From Phorcus lineatus (lineage: Eukaryota; Mollusca; Gastropoda; Trochida; Trochidae): DNA of 64,000 nt. Where the stretch lies: positions 76,029,022 to 76,093,021 of the forward strand of contig OV121081.1 in assembly GCA_921293015.1 (NCBI GenBank), in the 5' to 3' direction. The first letter of the stretch is position 1; the number at the start of each line of letters is the position of its first letter. A model generated the notes under the pieces. It saw only the letters and a program-made list of their open reading frames with translations, was not told the DNA's origin and made no database searches. Below are positions 10,833-22,029 of the stretch, in pieces. The position numbers were made by a program, and so were the translations under genes.

Positions 10833-13522
10833 AAGATCTATAACCAGAAACCCATTATATCTTCAAAACATAAAATGGCGCTTTTGAAAGTTAATGTTGT
10901 ATTTTATTTCCCAAATTTTTCATTTTAAATGACATAACTTACATGACATGACTTATTTTTGTGACGATGTTTACTTCATAGTGCTAAGGAGTAAAGAAAA
11001 GATGATTTATTTGATATATTCACATGCCTTTGATTTCGCACATAGACAATCTCACCCAGGTATATTTTGATGCATTATGACGTCGTCACGTCTATGACGT
11101 CATTGCGTTATGATGCCATTACTTGATGATGTTTAGCAATTATATTTCATGTACATATGCTTGACGATAGCGAGGAATTATTTACAATGTCATGTCAAAA
11201 CTATATCTGGCAGTAAATATGACTTGATCTCTCAGTAGCCACATCTTCTGTGGACTACAGTTGTGGATGATTAAGACAATCTCAATATACAAGTCCCCTA
11301 TTAATCGATTCATAAATCACAAGGCTCCAGGAGTTCGGATAGCTGAGTGATTCTTGCAATGATAAACGTGTATTTTGCAGTAAACTTTCATCATGATTCA
11401 ATGTTGATACAAGCAATCTTCTAGAATTAAGATCAGCTATTATTGTCGGTCTGATGCATTGTAATACTTCAGATATGCGTTGAGACTCAATGAAGTCTCG
11501 TTATTATAATGTTGAGTTACTTGTAGGCATGAGATGGTGAAGGAGTTTATGGGAAAAATAATAATATAGAGTAAGGTTAATTTCACACAATTGATAGGGA
11601 AAATAAATAAGGCAGTACGTGTTGTTATCACCTAAAGACCACCAAAGGATTGTTTCTTTTAATACGCAGGCAAACCGCAAATGACAGATTATTTCAACAG
11701 GGATTTATTGCTAGAAGGGCTTCCATAGTACCACTGAGTACCCGTCAGCACCGAGAACGTCTTTCTAAGGCGAAAAGACGCTGCAACAATTGACTTCAAC
11801 ATTTGCCTTGAGATCTTATTTGCTGATGATCCTTGTTTCCAGCATCATCGTGTAGATAGAAAACCTGCCTGTGCGACGGTTTAGAAAAACTCAATACCTG
11901 CTGACAAAGTAAAATGGACTATGACACGGGTCAGTTCATGTACGGCTTGGGTTCATTATAACGTTTAATCTGACTTGGTGTGTTTACTGGAAACAGCTTT
12001 GTTACAACGTACGCGGGTGGAAGGAAGTTCTTACTGCAATATGACAATCTATTCTCTCACGGAGCACGGATAGTAGAAGAAATCGTTCAGATACAGGGTG
12101 TTGATGGACTTTCCCTTGACGGATTACATTGGAGATAGGAACCATGGATTGAACCTTATGGCTGTTGTTATTTTCAACTAATCTTATTGACTGTTGGCTA
12201 TTTATACAAATGATCAAATGCCAGTATCATTTTACACTCGCGTTGAAAATTTCAATTTAAACAAGAATATTGTCAATCGTTAGTCATTTTAAGGTTAGAA
12301 TAGAGAATCACGCCCAAGTGTCTTCTGGCTTTTCATATCAAACATATCAACTCCAGTTGAGTGATATGTGCGAGCCTTAATGGAATCAACGATTGTTTGT
12401 ATATTTGATATCAGAAGAGACAATGGGTAAAGTTTATATATCAATCAAACTTATTTCTCAAAAGTTACTAGCAAAATAATTAACATATCTTAAACACATG
12501 ACATAATCTAAAAGTCCATTTTATGTTGGCGACGCAAATAATTGAACAGTGCTAATCTCTCCTATGTTTTCTTTGGTGATTGTTCTGGTACCCAAGCAAT
12601 TTGTAAGCCTACTTGACGCTGTTTAAACAGGTATTCTTGTTTTTTCATCTTTTTTTTAGAGCTGAATAACTCTTATAATAACATCAAGAAGGGTGTAGGC
12701 GATTCCTGCAAAGGAAAAACATATGCATAAGAGATGACCCAAAAACGTTTTCATAGAGTTTAAATTTTGACAGCTGCCATTAACGTGATATACATCGGCA
12801 GAATGGTAAACAAGCAGACGACAAAACCTGGGAGGTACGGGGCGTATCGCATCTTCGTAATTTGATTTTAGATTTACTTGAAATTTGCTGTTTGTGATCT
12901 CGGATATGTTTTCAGTAATTTTGACTATCTATAAGTCTCTACTTGCTGTACTGTATATGTAAAGGAGCGATTCGGAACATTTTTGTCATCAGAGCGTGAA
13001 AGTGTGAACACTTTGAAACTATTACTTGTGTGACGTCACGGGAGATTTTGTAACGATATATCGTGGTATATATCATTATTACTGTAAAATAATTATTTTC
13101 CTTTTAAGGTGATTCAAATTTCCTCTCATGTGTAACTTAGCTTTTTTCAAGTGTAGGTGAACCTTTTTACAATGATGTTATAAAGATGACATACAGCATT
13201 ATTTCAAGACCGCTTTGAAAAAACAACTAAGATGATATTCTTTAAAGTGGAGTATGGCCACGGCTTTATTCATGTAATTACAAGGTAGCGAGTAAAATTG
13301 CACTACACCTACAGTCTGGGCGAGCTCAAAATTTATACAGACTACCGGCTTTACAGCATAAGGGCAGAAAGTATTTTGATTAGAGGATGGATATTAAATA
13401 GCCCCATTAACCCCCAAAGCGCAGTAAGGATAACAACCTCCCAGGGTAAACCAAAAGAGGCCTGAAAAGTGCGCAATACATGTTATCATTATGCTAGCCA
13501 ACCTTGCAAGGGTAAAAAATAC
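10833..13522. other. Unassigned intergenic DNA
   Basis: AT-rich sequence. The stretch around 11080-11110 has several TGACGTC-like words, which I read as chance. No gene recognised. Confidence 0.4.
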
Positions 13523-13651
13523 GGTACCTCAATGGTACAAAGGTACTCCAATGGTACAAAGCACTACAATAGTACGAAACGGTACCTCAATGGTATGTAC
13601 TCCAATGGTACAAACGGTACTCCAATGGTACAAATAGTACACCAATGGTAC
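13523..13651 (+). repeat. GGTAC minisatellite
   Basis: Imperfect tandem copies of a 16-20 bp unit of the type GGTACTCCAATGGTACAAA, with variants. The unit is itself partly palindromic (GGTACC/GTAC). It lies just beyond the 3' end of the Ngaro-like coding region (minus strand), so it could be part of that element's 3' terminal region. An apparent frame at 13469-13654 is only a readout of the repeat. Confidence 0.8.
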
Positions 13652-13832
13652 TAATCCAATGCAAGGATGGTGAAATTACTATGCCCAGACTGCAAGTATT
13701 ATGCCACAGGACTGTGTCTCTACACAGTTCTCCCATACTTGCTACTTAATACTTATATGGAAATAACACAGCACCAACTAGGTGAAATAACCGTAACTGA
13801 ATGAGGAAAGTGGAAAACACTAAACTAATCTC

Positions 13833-14447
13833 TCACACAGTATCATAAAAACACCTGATACCATCATGCTTCAAGAAGGTTTCAATACATTCCTGCATTG
13901 CATTCAGGAACAAAGCATTGCCAATCTCAGACAGATGTATCCCATCATGTCTGTACAAACCCAAGTCAGCGGTTGTGATAGAATGCTTAATAGTTCTACC
14001 CCCGTTTTGCAAAGTCACCTTTATACCTGCAAGGTTAAACCGCTTTCTAGTGTTTTCCATTGCTTTCCCATTACTTCCATGCCAGTAAACCCGGGGTAGT
14101 ATCTGTGACCAAATAAAGACTGTATGCGAAAGCCAAAGACCTAGTTTTGCTATGTCAGTGTTAACGTTTCTAATGAGAGCTTTGATAGGCTGATTACCCA
14201 GGTCATTGGAGCCTAGATGTATAAGAATAACACTTGGAGGGGGCCTGCTGGTGAGCTCTCTCTGCACAAGAGGCATTAATTGGTGCCACTTCATACCCCG
14301 AATACCAAACCATACTACCGACAGTCCCAGCTTATCTAGGCCAAGATGATTACCCATTCTTAGTCTTGTGGTGTGCTTCTGGGCCCAATAAAGGAAAGAT
14401 GATCCTATCATCCAAACATCTGCAAAAAATTTTGGATAACAATTCAA
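13833..14447 (-). CDS. SGNH-hydrolase-like ORF of Ngaro-like element
   Basis: A continuous 204-codon frame. Block I reads VWMIGSSFLYWA (residues 11-22), where classical members have GDS; Ser17 is the expected nucleophile. Block III is LIHLGSNDLG, with the GxND pattern. Block V is DGIHLSEIG near residue 170, giving the Asp-x-x-His pair. The fold is therefore an SGNH/GDSL esterase-type domain. SGNH hydrolases are known as accessory proteins of Ngaro retrotransposons, but their substrate and role are not established. This is the least damaged ORF of the element: no stop or frameshift, although the rest is decayed. It may have been a separate downstream ORF, since the recombinase stops at 14472, 25 bases before this ATG. 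Function today is unproven. Confidence 0.8.
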   Translation of the reverse strand: MNCYPKFFADVWMIGSSFLYWAQKHTTRLRMGNHLGLDKLGLSVVWFGIRGMKWHQLMPLVQRELTSRPPPSVILIHLGSNDLGNQPIKALIRNVNTDIAKLGLWLSHTVFIWSQILPRVYWHGSNGKAMENTRKRFNLAGIKVTLQNGGRTIKHSITTADLGLYRHDGIHLSEIGNALFLNAMQECIETFLKHDGIRCFYDTV

Positions 14448-14471
14448 GTGATTTCAACACAATTGATTGTA

Positions 14472-15365
14472 TTAATGCTTGCGAATATAGGAATAAAATG
14501 CCTCAGAACTCCATCTGCCCCATCTTTTAATTTCGTCAAAGGACAAACCCATTCTTGCTGCAGTTGAGGCCGCGCCTATGCGAAAAGAGTGAGACTTATA
14601 AAGTGAAGGGTTAAGCCCAAGGTAATTGACACACTTGGAAATAATTGTACCTTGTGACTGGTTTTGAATCGTAATGCTGGAATAGATAACAACCCTTTGA
14701 CGGTCTACGACTCAAATATTGTCTCATGGAAGTCACAGGACAGACACAGCTCCCTACCACTTCATGTAATCTTAAAGTAACAGTCTTTCCCAATTGGTCA
14801 GTTTTAGAATACCTGATACTGACCAACAAAGCAGAATCACTCAGTATTATGTCCTCTAACATTAAAGGCCTATTAACATGCAAACTGTCTGTAAAGACAA
14901 GTTCTCCCACCCGAAAGAAACCAAAAAATGCCATTGAAAAACATGCCTTAAACAAGACCATTTCATAAGTGGAGAAGCAGACTGCCTGTAATGCTTTAGG
15001 TAATTGTACTAAAATGTCGTACGTAATTGGTGCTCTGATATCCTTCTTCCTGTTTATTCGCTTGCTACCTCGAAGCATCTTGCGCACAAGAAAATTTCTT
15101 GTGACATCTGATAAACCTCTGATTTTATGCTGATAACTCAAAGCAGAAAGATGTAAACTCAGTGTGCTTGGTGAATAGTGATTGATTGACAATGATGAAA
15201 TATACTGAATAAGGTTATCCAACTGCATGGGGTATCCTTCCTTAATGTTGTAGAGTCTACAAAAATTAACATAAGAATTGTCGACTGATTCATAAGCCTT
15301 TCTTGTGTTAACGGACAGAGACGCATTGACTAGACGTTTCGACTCGGAACTAAGATCTCCCAGAC
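14472..15365 (-). pseudogene. Tyrosine recombinase of Ngaro-like element, one frameshift
   Basis: A phage-integrase-type recombinase that would insert the element's DNA circle. The N-terminal part is open upstream of the ATG at 15228 to about 15365 and contains the SAM-like core-binding helices (NTRKAYES..). The catalytic Arg lies in FFGFFRVGEL (about 14890-14920). A one-base frameshift at about 14640 diverts the main frame to a stop at 14611. In the next frame the C-terminal box continues with HSFRIGAAS (His-x-x-Arg), RWGRW and YSYIRKH (catalytic Tyr) to a TAA at 14472-14474. All catalytic residues are therefore present in the DNA but split between two frames. It is separated from RNase H by another frame change near 15355. 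Confidence 0.88.
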
Positions 15366-15905
15366 TCGAACAGGAACCGGTGTTGCTTCTATGTCTGCTT
15401 GCGGAGCCAGTGTGTGGAACCTCTCCATCTGAAAACGTGAAAGTGAATCCGCTATGTCATTCCTTTTTCTTTGGATGTATTGGCCTCTAACCGTAATGTT
15501 CATTTCTAAGCACAGTAGAACCATATAACGTACCAGGGTCATTACTTGATTACACTTGGACGTCATGGAGTTAAGGATTTGTACTACTGCTTGATTGTCC
15601 GACTGAAATAACACTTTCTTATTTCTCAATTTACTACCCCAAATCTCTATTGCCACCATTACAGGAAAATATTCTAACAAAGTGATATTTTTTGTCAACT
15701 CCCCTTGCACCCAAGACAAAGGCAAAGCTGCACACGTCCAACTATTCTGGAAAAATATGCCAAAGCCCAAAGCTTTTCCGTCTGCACTGTCAGTGAACAG
15801 CTGCAACTTGTCGCTTGTTTCCCACCATCTCTGTCTCATAATCGCTGTACCATTGAACTGCTAAAGAAATGACATCCATGTCATCAGATCTGCTTTAATG
15901 TCCCT
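15330..15905 (-). pseudogene. RNase H domain of Ngaro-like element
   Basis: The acidic catalytic residues of a retroelement RNase H are visible: LQLFTDSAD (Asp), NITLLEYFPVMVAI (Glu), VLFQSDNQAVV (Asp) and RNDIADSLSRF (Asp). After them comes the RFQMERFHTLAP tail that follows RNase H in Ngaro proteins. The open part is 15839-15330. The frame continues upstream (HHRIRINRDIKADL, about 15850-15905) but contains an in-frame TAG near 15852, compatible with a CAG-to-TAG change. It would have degraded the RNA template during reverse transcription. Confidence 0.85.
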
Positions 15906-15936
15906 GTTTATTCGAATTCTATGATGTTTTTCTTGC

Positions 15937-16599
15937 CTAACATAGAGTGCAATTCTGAATCATATCCACAGCTTTATCAAAACTAGCATAATGAACTGGA
16001 GGTAAGTCAATATAATCATTTACACTTCCTCCTTCTGGATATGACAGGTGATGGATAACCCTGAAGTCACCTGCTGTCGATTTTGGAACTAAACCAATGG
16101 GTGATATCCTAAATTGATTTAAAGGGGGGTTATCAAATAGCCCTGCTACTCTCCCCAGAGCTAGTTCCTTATCAATCTTCTCCCTTGCAATGTTGATATT
16201 TTCTTTAACAGATTTCAAATTTTTAGCTGTAACTTGTACCCGTGGTCCATGGAAGTTCAAACTGATACCCTCTCTAAACCCTCTTACTAGCTCCTGAGCT
16301 GTTTCCCGGTTGGGATACTGTTCTGCCATTTCCTGTAAAACGGCGTGCTTGACCGGAGTCCAACCCAGCGTTAACAGATCTGGCAATTTCCGTTGATCTG
16401 CAGCTTCTTGCTGCGTGATTGTCGCTTCCACATCTTGCACATGAATGGCTGAATCTGCATTGCCTACGAAAACACGATCCATAGTTGAAGGAGTTGCAAG
16501 TTTGGGTCTTTTTGCCAGACTGGCGTTGAAATGGCTGGCTAGCGGGAAATTGTTGTTGATTAGCATTACCTTGTATGTATAACATCCATAACTCGACAT
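15937..16599 (-). pseudogene. Reverse transcriptase N-terminal part, catalytic core deleted
   Basis: The frame encodes the upstream RT region typical of Ngaro elements: QELVRGFREGISLNFHGP, then NQFRISPIGLVPKSTAGDFR and VIHHLSYPEGGSVNDYIDLP, then FDKAVDMIQNC. It stops there. In complete relatives about 150-200 residues follow, carrying the metal-binding Asp of the fingers-palm region and the YxDD motif, before RNase H. Here fewer than 40 bases separate this frame from sequence that already precedes RNase H. An internal deletion has therefore removed the RT active site, at about 15930-15945. The first 40 or so residues of the frame overlap gag and are probably not translated as RT. Confidence 0.85.
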
Positions 16600-17465
16600 T
16601 TATGGTACCCCATGAATTATTTGGGTTTCTGGCTTGCCGCAATCTAAACTGTTCATCATATGCCCTCCAGCCAAAACCAGGATGACGACCAGCTGCTTTC
16701 GTATTGTGTTCATGTACCTCAACATACCCTGGATTGCTTCTGAGTGGGCTTGAATATAAATTGAAGTAAAAATTGTAAATGCAGTGGTCCACTCTGCGAT
16801 GGTCTCCACTCTCTTTCCAACTGACTTTGGTTTAAGCTCCAAGTGACCTCCCGAATTCACAAACACTGCCGCTGTACAAGCATATTCCTGCAAATCTCTA
16901 TCAGACTTGAGCATCAATGCCAAATTGATATATTCCCCTTTCCGAATTTTTTCTTTAAGTGAAATGGGTAAATTACTACCCAGGTCATCAACCCCACACT
17001 GTGTTAACTCGGGTAAAACATTGCCTGTATTCAACATGTCAAAAGGAGGGACAATCAGGTTAGAGGGTAAACCCGAACCACGTGCGTTTTGGGAAGAAAA
17101 ATTAAGTGCACTCGGCACCGGGAGGTTAATGTGGTATTTTGCTCATGTGGGTTAAAAGGAATCTCAATACACTCACCGCCTGAGGGAATCATCCCTGTGT
17201 CGCCTGTGCCGCCCGGAATGGCCCCTGTGCTGAATGCTGAAGCGTCCCCGGCAATCCCTGTTGCTTCGTCCATCGCTCGGTCGTCCGTACCTCACACGTG
17301 GTCTTGTCGGGTCATCAGGCCGCTGCACGTCTGAGCCCTTGCCCCTTGGGTTTCTGGCGTGGACACCTTCTTAGTGACCTTCCGCTTCTGCTTCCTCTTG
17401 ATGCCGGTTTCAGGGACATGTGCCATCCCTCTACAAGACTTCTTAGCCCTCTTAGTAGGCGGCAT
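16274..17465 (-). pseudogene. Gag-like ORF1 of Ngaro-like element, fragmented
   Basis: Three frame segments make one protein. It starts at ATG 17465 with a basic, NLS-like stretch (MPPTKRAKKSCRG.., IKRKQKRKVTKK). A TGA at 17292-17294 interrupts it, after which the same frame runs on (17273-17055). A frameshift at about 17110 leads into 17118-16600, with the helical capsid-like region (KIRKGEYINLALMLKS, WTTAFTIFTSIYIQ). A second frameshift at about 16700 leads into 16792-16274. This last part carries a Cys/His cluster (CNSFNYGSC, CRFSHSCARCG, DNHAARSC), a nucleic-acid-binding zinc-knuckle region. The early TGA follows GTG, so it fits CGA-to-TGA decay. Confidence 0.75.
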
Positions 17466-18775
17466 CACGTTGAATTAAATCTAACGTCTGTAATGGCGTT
17501 GCATGAAGCGAAGGAGTAATTCACCCGTGAGCAGTTATGTCCCTTTACTATATTAAACTAATAGCGTGAATATCACTAGTTTGAAAAGTGATTAATAACC
17601 GAGTTACGTCCCTTCCAAAGACTCGCTTAACCATTGTATAGTTTTGCCATGAATGTTCCTTTGAGGCTAACAGCTGCTGAAATAAAATATTTTATCCTAT
17701 AGAGATAAAACTGAATAATTCATTGAAACATACGTAACTGTGATTGTTATGTTTTAGTTACCTTCGGTCTCAAAATTCAATAGTTAAGAATTGGTAAGCG
17801 GTGCTTTCTCCTTACAAAATTATAAATAGGTTTGAAAACCATTATTTATAAGTTTATTATATAAGTAACTAATACAAACATGTTAGTATCTTCTCAGAAC
17901 AGTTAACAGCCTTTAAACAATTTGTAACACTAACGGGTTCCTTTTCATGAAGCATAATGTCGACAGGAGGATAAATACAGGATATAATAAGAGATTTTAC
18001 ACTTGTCGTAGCTGATTGATCAAATAACATATTTTGTCATGTGTAACCTTAATTTTTCAAAGTCAGTGATTTACTGAAGACATTTATCATCCTCAGACAC
18101 GATATAGACTGGAAAATAGAAATAGACTACTGAATATGATGTTAACTATCGTGAGTTACAATATCGTCAAATCTTGTAGTAACATGACATCACCACGGCA
18201 TACAATATAGATAAATACAACGCATATTGAATTTGTAATTATTCAAAATTAATTTTGTTTAGTCTATCTGTCATTTAGATTTTAGAAATGGTTTATTAAG
18301 TTGGTTGTATATTTTGGCAATGACATCCTTTTTCAACTGCAACTGAAAATTTCGCTTACGTTTAGTTTCAAATATCATCAATAAAGAGAGGGCTTTTACC
18401 TTATTTATTTCTATAAAATGTTTAAAAGCATTTCAATCAAGCTCACGATGACTGAGTATTGATTAATTTATGATTTCTTGTGCATGTATTACACAAAACT
18501 CCAAATATAAAAGGAAAAAAAGGACAGAAGATTTTAAAATGTAATCAAGAAATTAACCTGGAAACACTTAAGTTGCCAAACATGTTAAATAATACCGAAA
18601 AGAAATGTAATATTCTCTCTTTGCTTATTAATTTCCTATAACTGATATTTTTAAAATGTGAATGTAAAACTGGAATATCTTCCGCGACTAAAGCTCCCTG
18701 AATCATGCTCCGAATGCCTTCGTAGAAATAAAAAAAATCTGAAATAACTTATGGTAATACGAAGAAACTTTTTGT
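17466..18775. other. Probable 5' flank of Ngaro-like element, then unassigned DNA
   Basis: The first 100 or so bases upstream of the gag ATG may be the element's 5' non-coding end, but no matching repeat was found near 13.3-13.8 kb. The remainder is AT-rich with no recognised feature. Confidence 0.35.
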
Positions 18776-19010
18776 TTGAAATGACATGAAAGTGGTATCT
18801 CCCCTACTTTGCCCCGGGGTAAGCTGAAGAACAAAGGTTGGGTTGACATGGATAAGCCAATAAACAACACATAATGCCTTGGTTCTTATTAGTTTAGGTT
18901 GATATTAACTGATATTTTTCTTGATTATCATGATGAAATGACAAAGTTTTTATTTGAAAAAAAAAATGTCAAGGACAAGGTACGATACTTAACGAGATAA
19001 ACATGTTGTT
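18776..19010 (+). repeat. Dispersed repeat family C, copy 1
   Basis: Aligns with 35808-36030 and 42430-42665. Landmarks: 'aagaacaaaggt/ggagaaaaa', 'gacatg.ataagccaataaac', a block of T/A, 'gtcaaggacaaggt', 'cgagataaac'. Non-coding, same orientation in all copies. Class unknown. Confidence 0.55.
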
Positions 19011-20913
19011 TCGGTCCATTAAATTTTTAACTTACCGTCATGTCGTGCAAATATCATTACTTCTAGTAATGAATTATTGATATTAAGACTGGTAAGGTAG
19101 TGTAGTTGCAATGTTTTATTTCAGAGTTCACACAGTGTGATAGTGACTTTCTGAATAAATGCTGATATGGTTTCGATTTGTGACAAATCATCATATAAAT
19201 TACATTGAAGAACTGCAAGATGTGTTTAGAATTGAACATTCAATGGTCAGGCTAAAGGAGATATGATATCATTTATGGCTACTTTCTATTGTGGTCTATT
19301 GTATCATCTATTTTTAAATCCGAACCTATTTGATGATAAAAAATGTTTTCTTAATTAGTGATAAGCATTGAACAGGTAATTCTGAAAAAATACCTCAACA
19401 TATTGATCTTTTGGTGTACAAAAAGTCCTCTGGAAAAATACGATTTCTTTCTATCAAAAGTGAGCTTGCTAAACAACTACATTAAAGACAAAATGAAAAC
19501 TATGGAAATACTATATTTATAATGTTAAAGGATAGCAATCCTATCTTTAAGGCGAAATTGTCGATGGAGGTATTTTTCTCCTAGAGGTAAACGGTGCATG
19601 TAAACGCGGCTTTTATTGGAAGTGGCACATTAAAAAATTGTTTTTTCTTCAACTGTTCCCTAAAAGCAATATCTATGCCAAATATAATATCTTCAGTGGG
19701 TGAAAATATCTCGTTAATCGACTTAATTACCTAAAGCAGCCTTAGAGGAAATAATCACGTATTAAGCAAAAAACAGTGGCTTCCATTTTTGTGTGAACAC
19801 CTTTTAATCATCTAAAGGTACGGAAATGGATTTGCAAAGCTTAAATGATCTTGGCACGTTTTTGATTAAAATACATTGTCCGGCAATTAGAAACATTTAT
19901 TATCGGTTTCTAAGGAGCCATTATTTATACTGCTTTATACTGCTACTGCTCCTTTAAAAAAATGGAAATACTACATTGAGAATATGTATGCATAGCAATC
20001 CTATGCTACTAAGTGACAGGATGAATGAAACTCTCTTGCTTCCAGGAAATATACATATGGATCATTAATCAGTAGTTATGAAAGCCATCTGTCATTGTTA
20101 GTTTTAATTATCAAGATACCTGGATATCTTGAAACTGTGTTCAGGAAGTTTGTCTTATGAAATGTAAGTCTGACAGAGACAAACGGGCTAGTGTCCAAAA
20201 ACAGATAACCTTGTTTCTAAATTCACCAAAGAAGGTCATGTGATAATTAAGATGTTTAGAACGACAGCAGCATCAAGTAACAAACTAAGTGTTCTACCTT
20301 GCTGCTGTTTCTTTCCATCTATTTACATGAATACAGAACCCCTTTTAGCGATGTTGCTGTATAATTTGTTTTACCACCTGTGGTTTTAAATTTTTCTTAT
20401 TTCCGACAATTGCAATTCTTTTAGAAAGACAAACTGTCCAGTTTACAACACTGTGACTATTCAGCCAACCAGACACACTATAACCATCAATTTAAAAGTA
20501 AATGATAATCTGACTCTGGAAGAAGGTGATGATTAAGGGAAAGGAGAGAAGTTACATTGTGCGTAAGTATCTGATTCTGGAGCAAGGGTTGGATCTGCAA
20601 AAATTCCGGACTTATAATGGATAGGAGTAAATAATTATTTAGGTAGAACTTACTAAGTTCTTAAAACAAAATAATTTCAAGTCAATATCAGTTCTCTAAT
20701 CCTAAACTTATTAGCGATGACAACCTGTATGACAAGATAGTTATTTCAAATTTATCGAATCGGTAGAGGAAACGTATTAAACTGAAATGCATATTTTAAC
20801 GGTCTTCTCTTCTCTTCGCATTAAATGCCACATGGCTGGTGCTGTATTTTTCAATGATGTTGTTTTCTTTTGTTGAATTTTTTCGAATCATTTACAATAA
20901 CGAAGATATTGTT
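19011..20913. other. Unassigned intergenic DNA with a short duplication
   Basis: The words 'atggaaatacta' and 'atagcaatcctat' occur together at 19502-19546 and again at 19963-20006, suggesting a small old duplication. No gene recognised. Confidence 0.45.
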
Positions 20914-21540
20914 CAGCTGCATACCAAAAGTTTGTTCACATACCAGGGCAAACTAGTGCAAATATCATGTAATTTGGGATGCCTTTAAGGTATCGTAAAA
21001 TTGCGAAAAAGAAACGTATAATGTTGATTTTTCAGTACAGATGTGCAGATCCATTCTTCTTTAAGGCAAATGTTTTTCATATCCCACAATGAACCGTAAC
21101 AGTTTTGGCATGTCATTGAAATGACCAGGGGTCAAAATTTCGAAAACACCAATTTTAATTTTTCTCTACAATTTTTTTAAAACGTTATCAACTGCTTTAC
21201 ACATGCGTTATGTTTATTCCTTTGCACTAAGTCAATGTGATTTTTGCTAATTTCAAACTCAGAGAGTCGATATGGTACATTTTATTAGAAATTTAACGAA
21301 ATCGAAATTTCGAAAATAGGACCCCTTCTGTCGATTTCAAAATGCCAAGATTCGAATTTTTGCACGAGAGACCAAACGATTTCTTGATAAGTTCAAGAAC
21401 GGCTATTTCACGCATGGACAATTGGTGATCCTTTGTCAGTTTCGGTGAAATTATTTTATTGGCGTACAAACGTAACCAAAATCACATGATATTTACACTA
21501 CGGTTCAGTGGTCAGTGAACAAACTTTCGGTATGCAGCTG
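20914..21540 (+). mobile_element. Family A TIR element, complete copy
   Basis: A 627-bp element bounded by inverted ends: CAGCTGCATACCAAAAGTTT at 20914, and the reverse complement of a matching sequence (gaacaaactttcggtatgcagctg) ending at 21540. It has no open frame, so it is a MITE-like non-autonomous element. Flanks are TT and TA, so a TA target duplication is possible but imperfect here. Similar copies are at 1-552, 26214-26674 and, reversed, 46567-48709. Confidence 0.85.
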
Positions 21541-22029
21541 TATTGAGTGGAATTTGTTTAATGATAAGTTCTTTTAAAAGTAAGTATGATGTAAAGCACT
21601 TTCGACATGGTTTCCTTGGATATACTGTAACGTTTAGGACCAAGGTTCAGCCCAGCTTCTGTTAAGGTTGTTTGCATAAGAAGCAATAAGGTTTCCTAGT
21701 GCTGTCAGAAGACAGTAATTATATACATAATTATATAAAACAAAAACAACAAACCATTTGAAATGATAACAACTGTATGTTAACCCAAGGAACTGCCTTT
21801 GGAACCGAAGAGCATGTTAATGTTATTTATGAACACTATAATATAATTTGTTCTGGAGGGGGACTTCAACGTGGAAAGGATACTTAGCAGATTAGCTTTA
21901 TGCACTGTAAGAACATAAAAGAGCCTGATTGTCTGTGAGCCACCGCACAGTTCATTAGCTCTTATTCAATATGTGCATATGCATCTGTCAGCATCTTGGT
22001 CTTGTCATGCTTGTGTCTGTTTTATGTCT
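21541..22029. other. Unassigned intergenic DNA
   Basis: AT-rich; no gene or repeat recognised. Confidence 0.45.

Larger units (their letters stand above)
13833..17465 (-). mobile_element. Ngaro-like tyrosine-recombinase retrotransposon, decayed
   Basis: Minus-strand order: gag-like ORFs (17465 to about 16280), RT N-terminal part (16599-15937), RNase H (15839-15330), tyrosine recombinase (about 15365-14472) and an SGNH-hydrolase-like ORF (14447-13833). RT and RNase H together with a tyrosine recombinase, and no aspartic protease or DDE integrase, place it in the DIRS order. The extra SGNH hydrolase is a known feature of Ngaro elements. Multiple frameshifts, in-frame stops and loss of the RT catalytic core make it non-autonomous. 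I could not delimit the split direct repeats expected of Ngaro, so the true ends probably extend beyond these coordinates. Confidence 0.85.

Noticed and set aside
11080..11110. Cluster of TGACGTC-type words as a CRE-like regulatory site
   Set aside because: Several similar words occur by local repetition of 'gacgtc'; no promoter or gene is adjacent, so a regulatory claim is unsupported.
13469..13654. Short frame rich in NGT/SNGT repeats
   Set aside because: A translation of the GGTAC minisatellite, not a gene.
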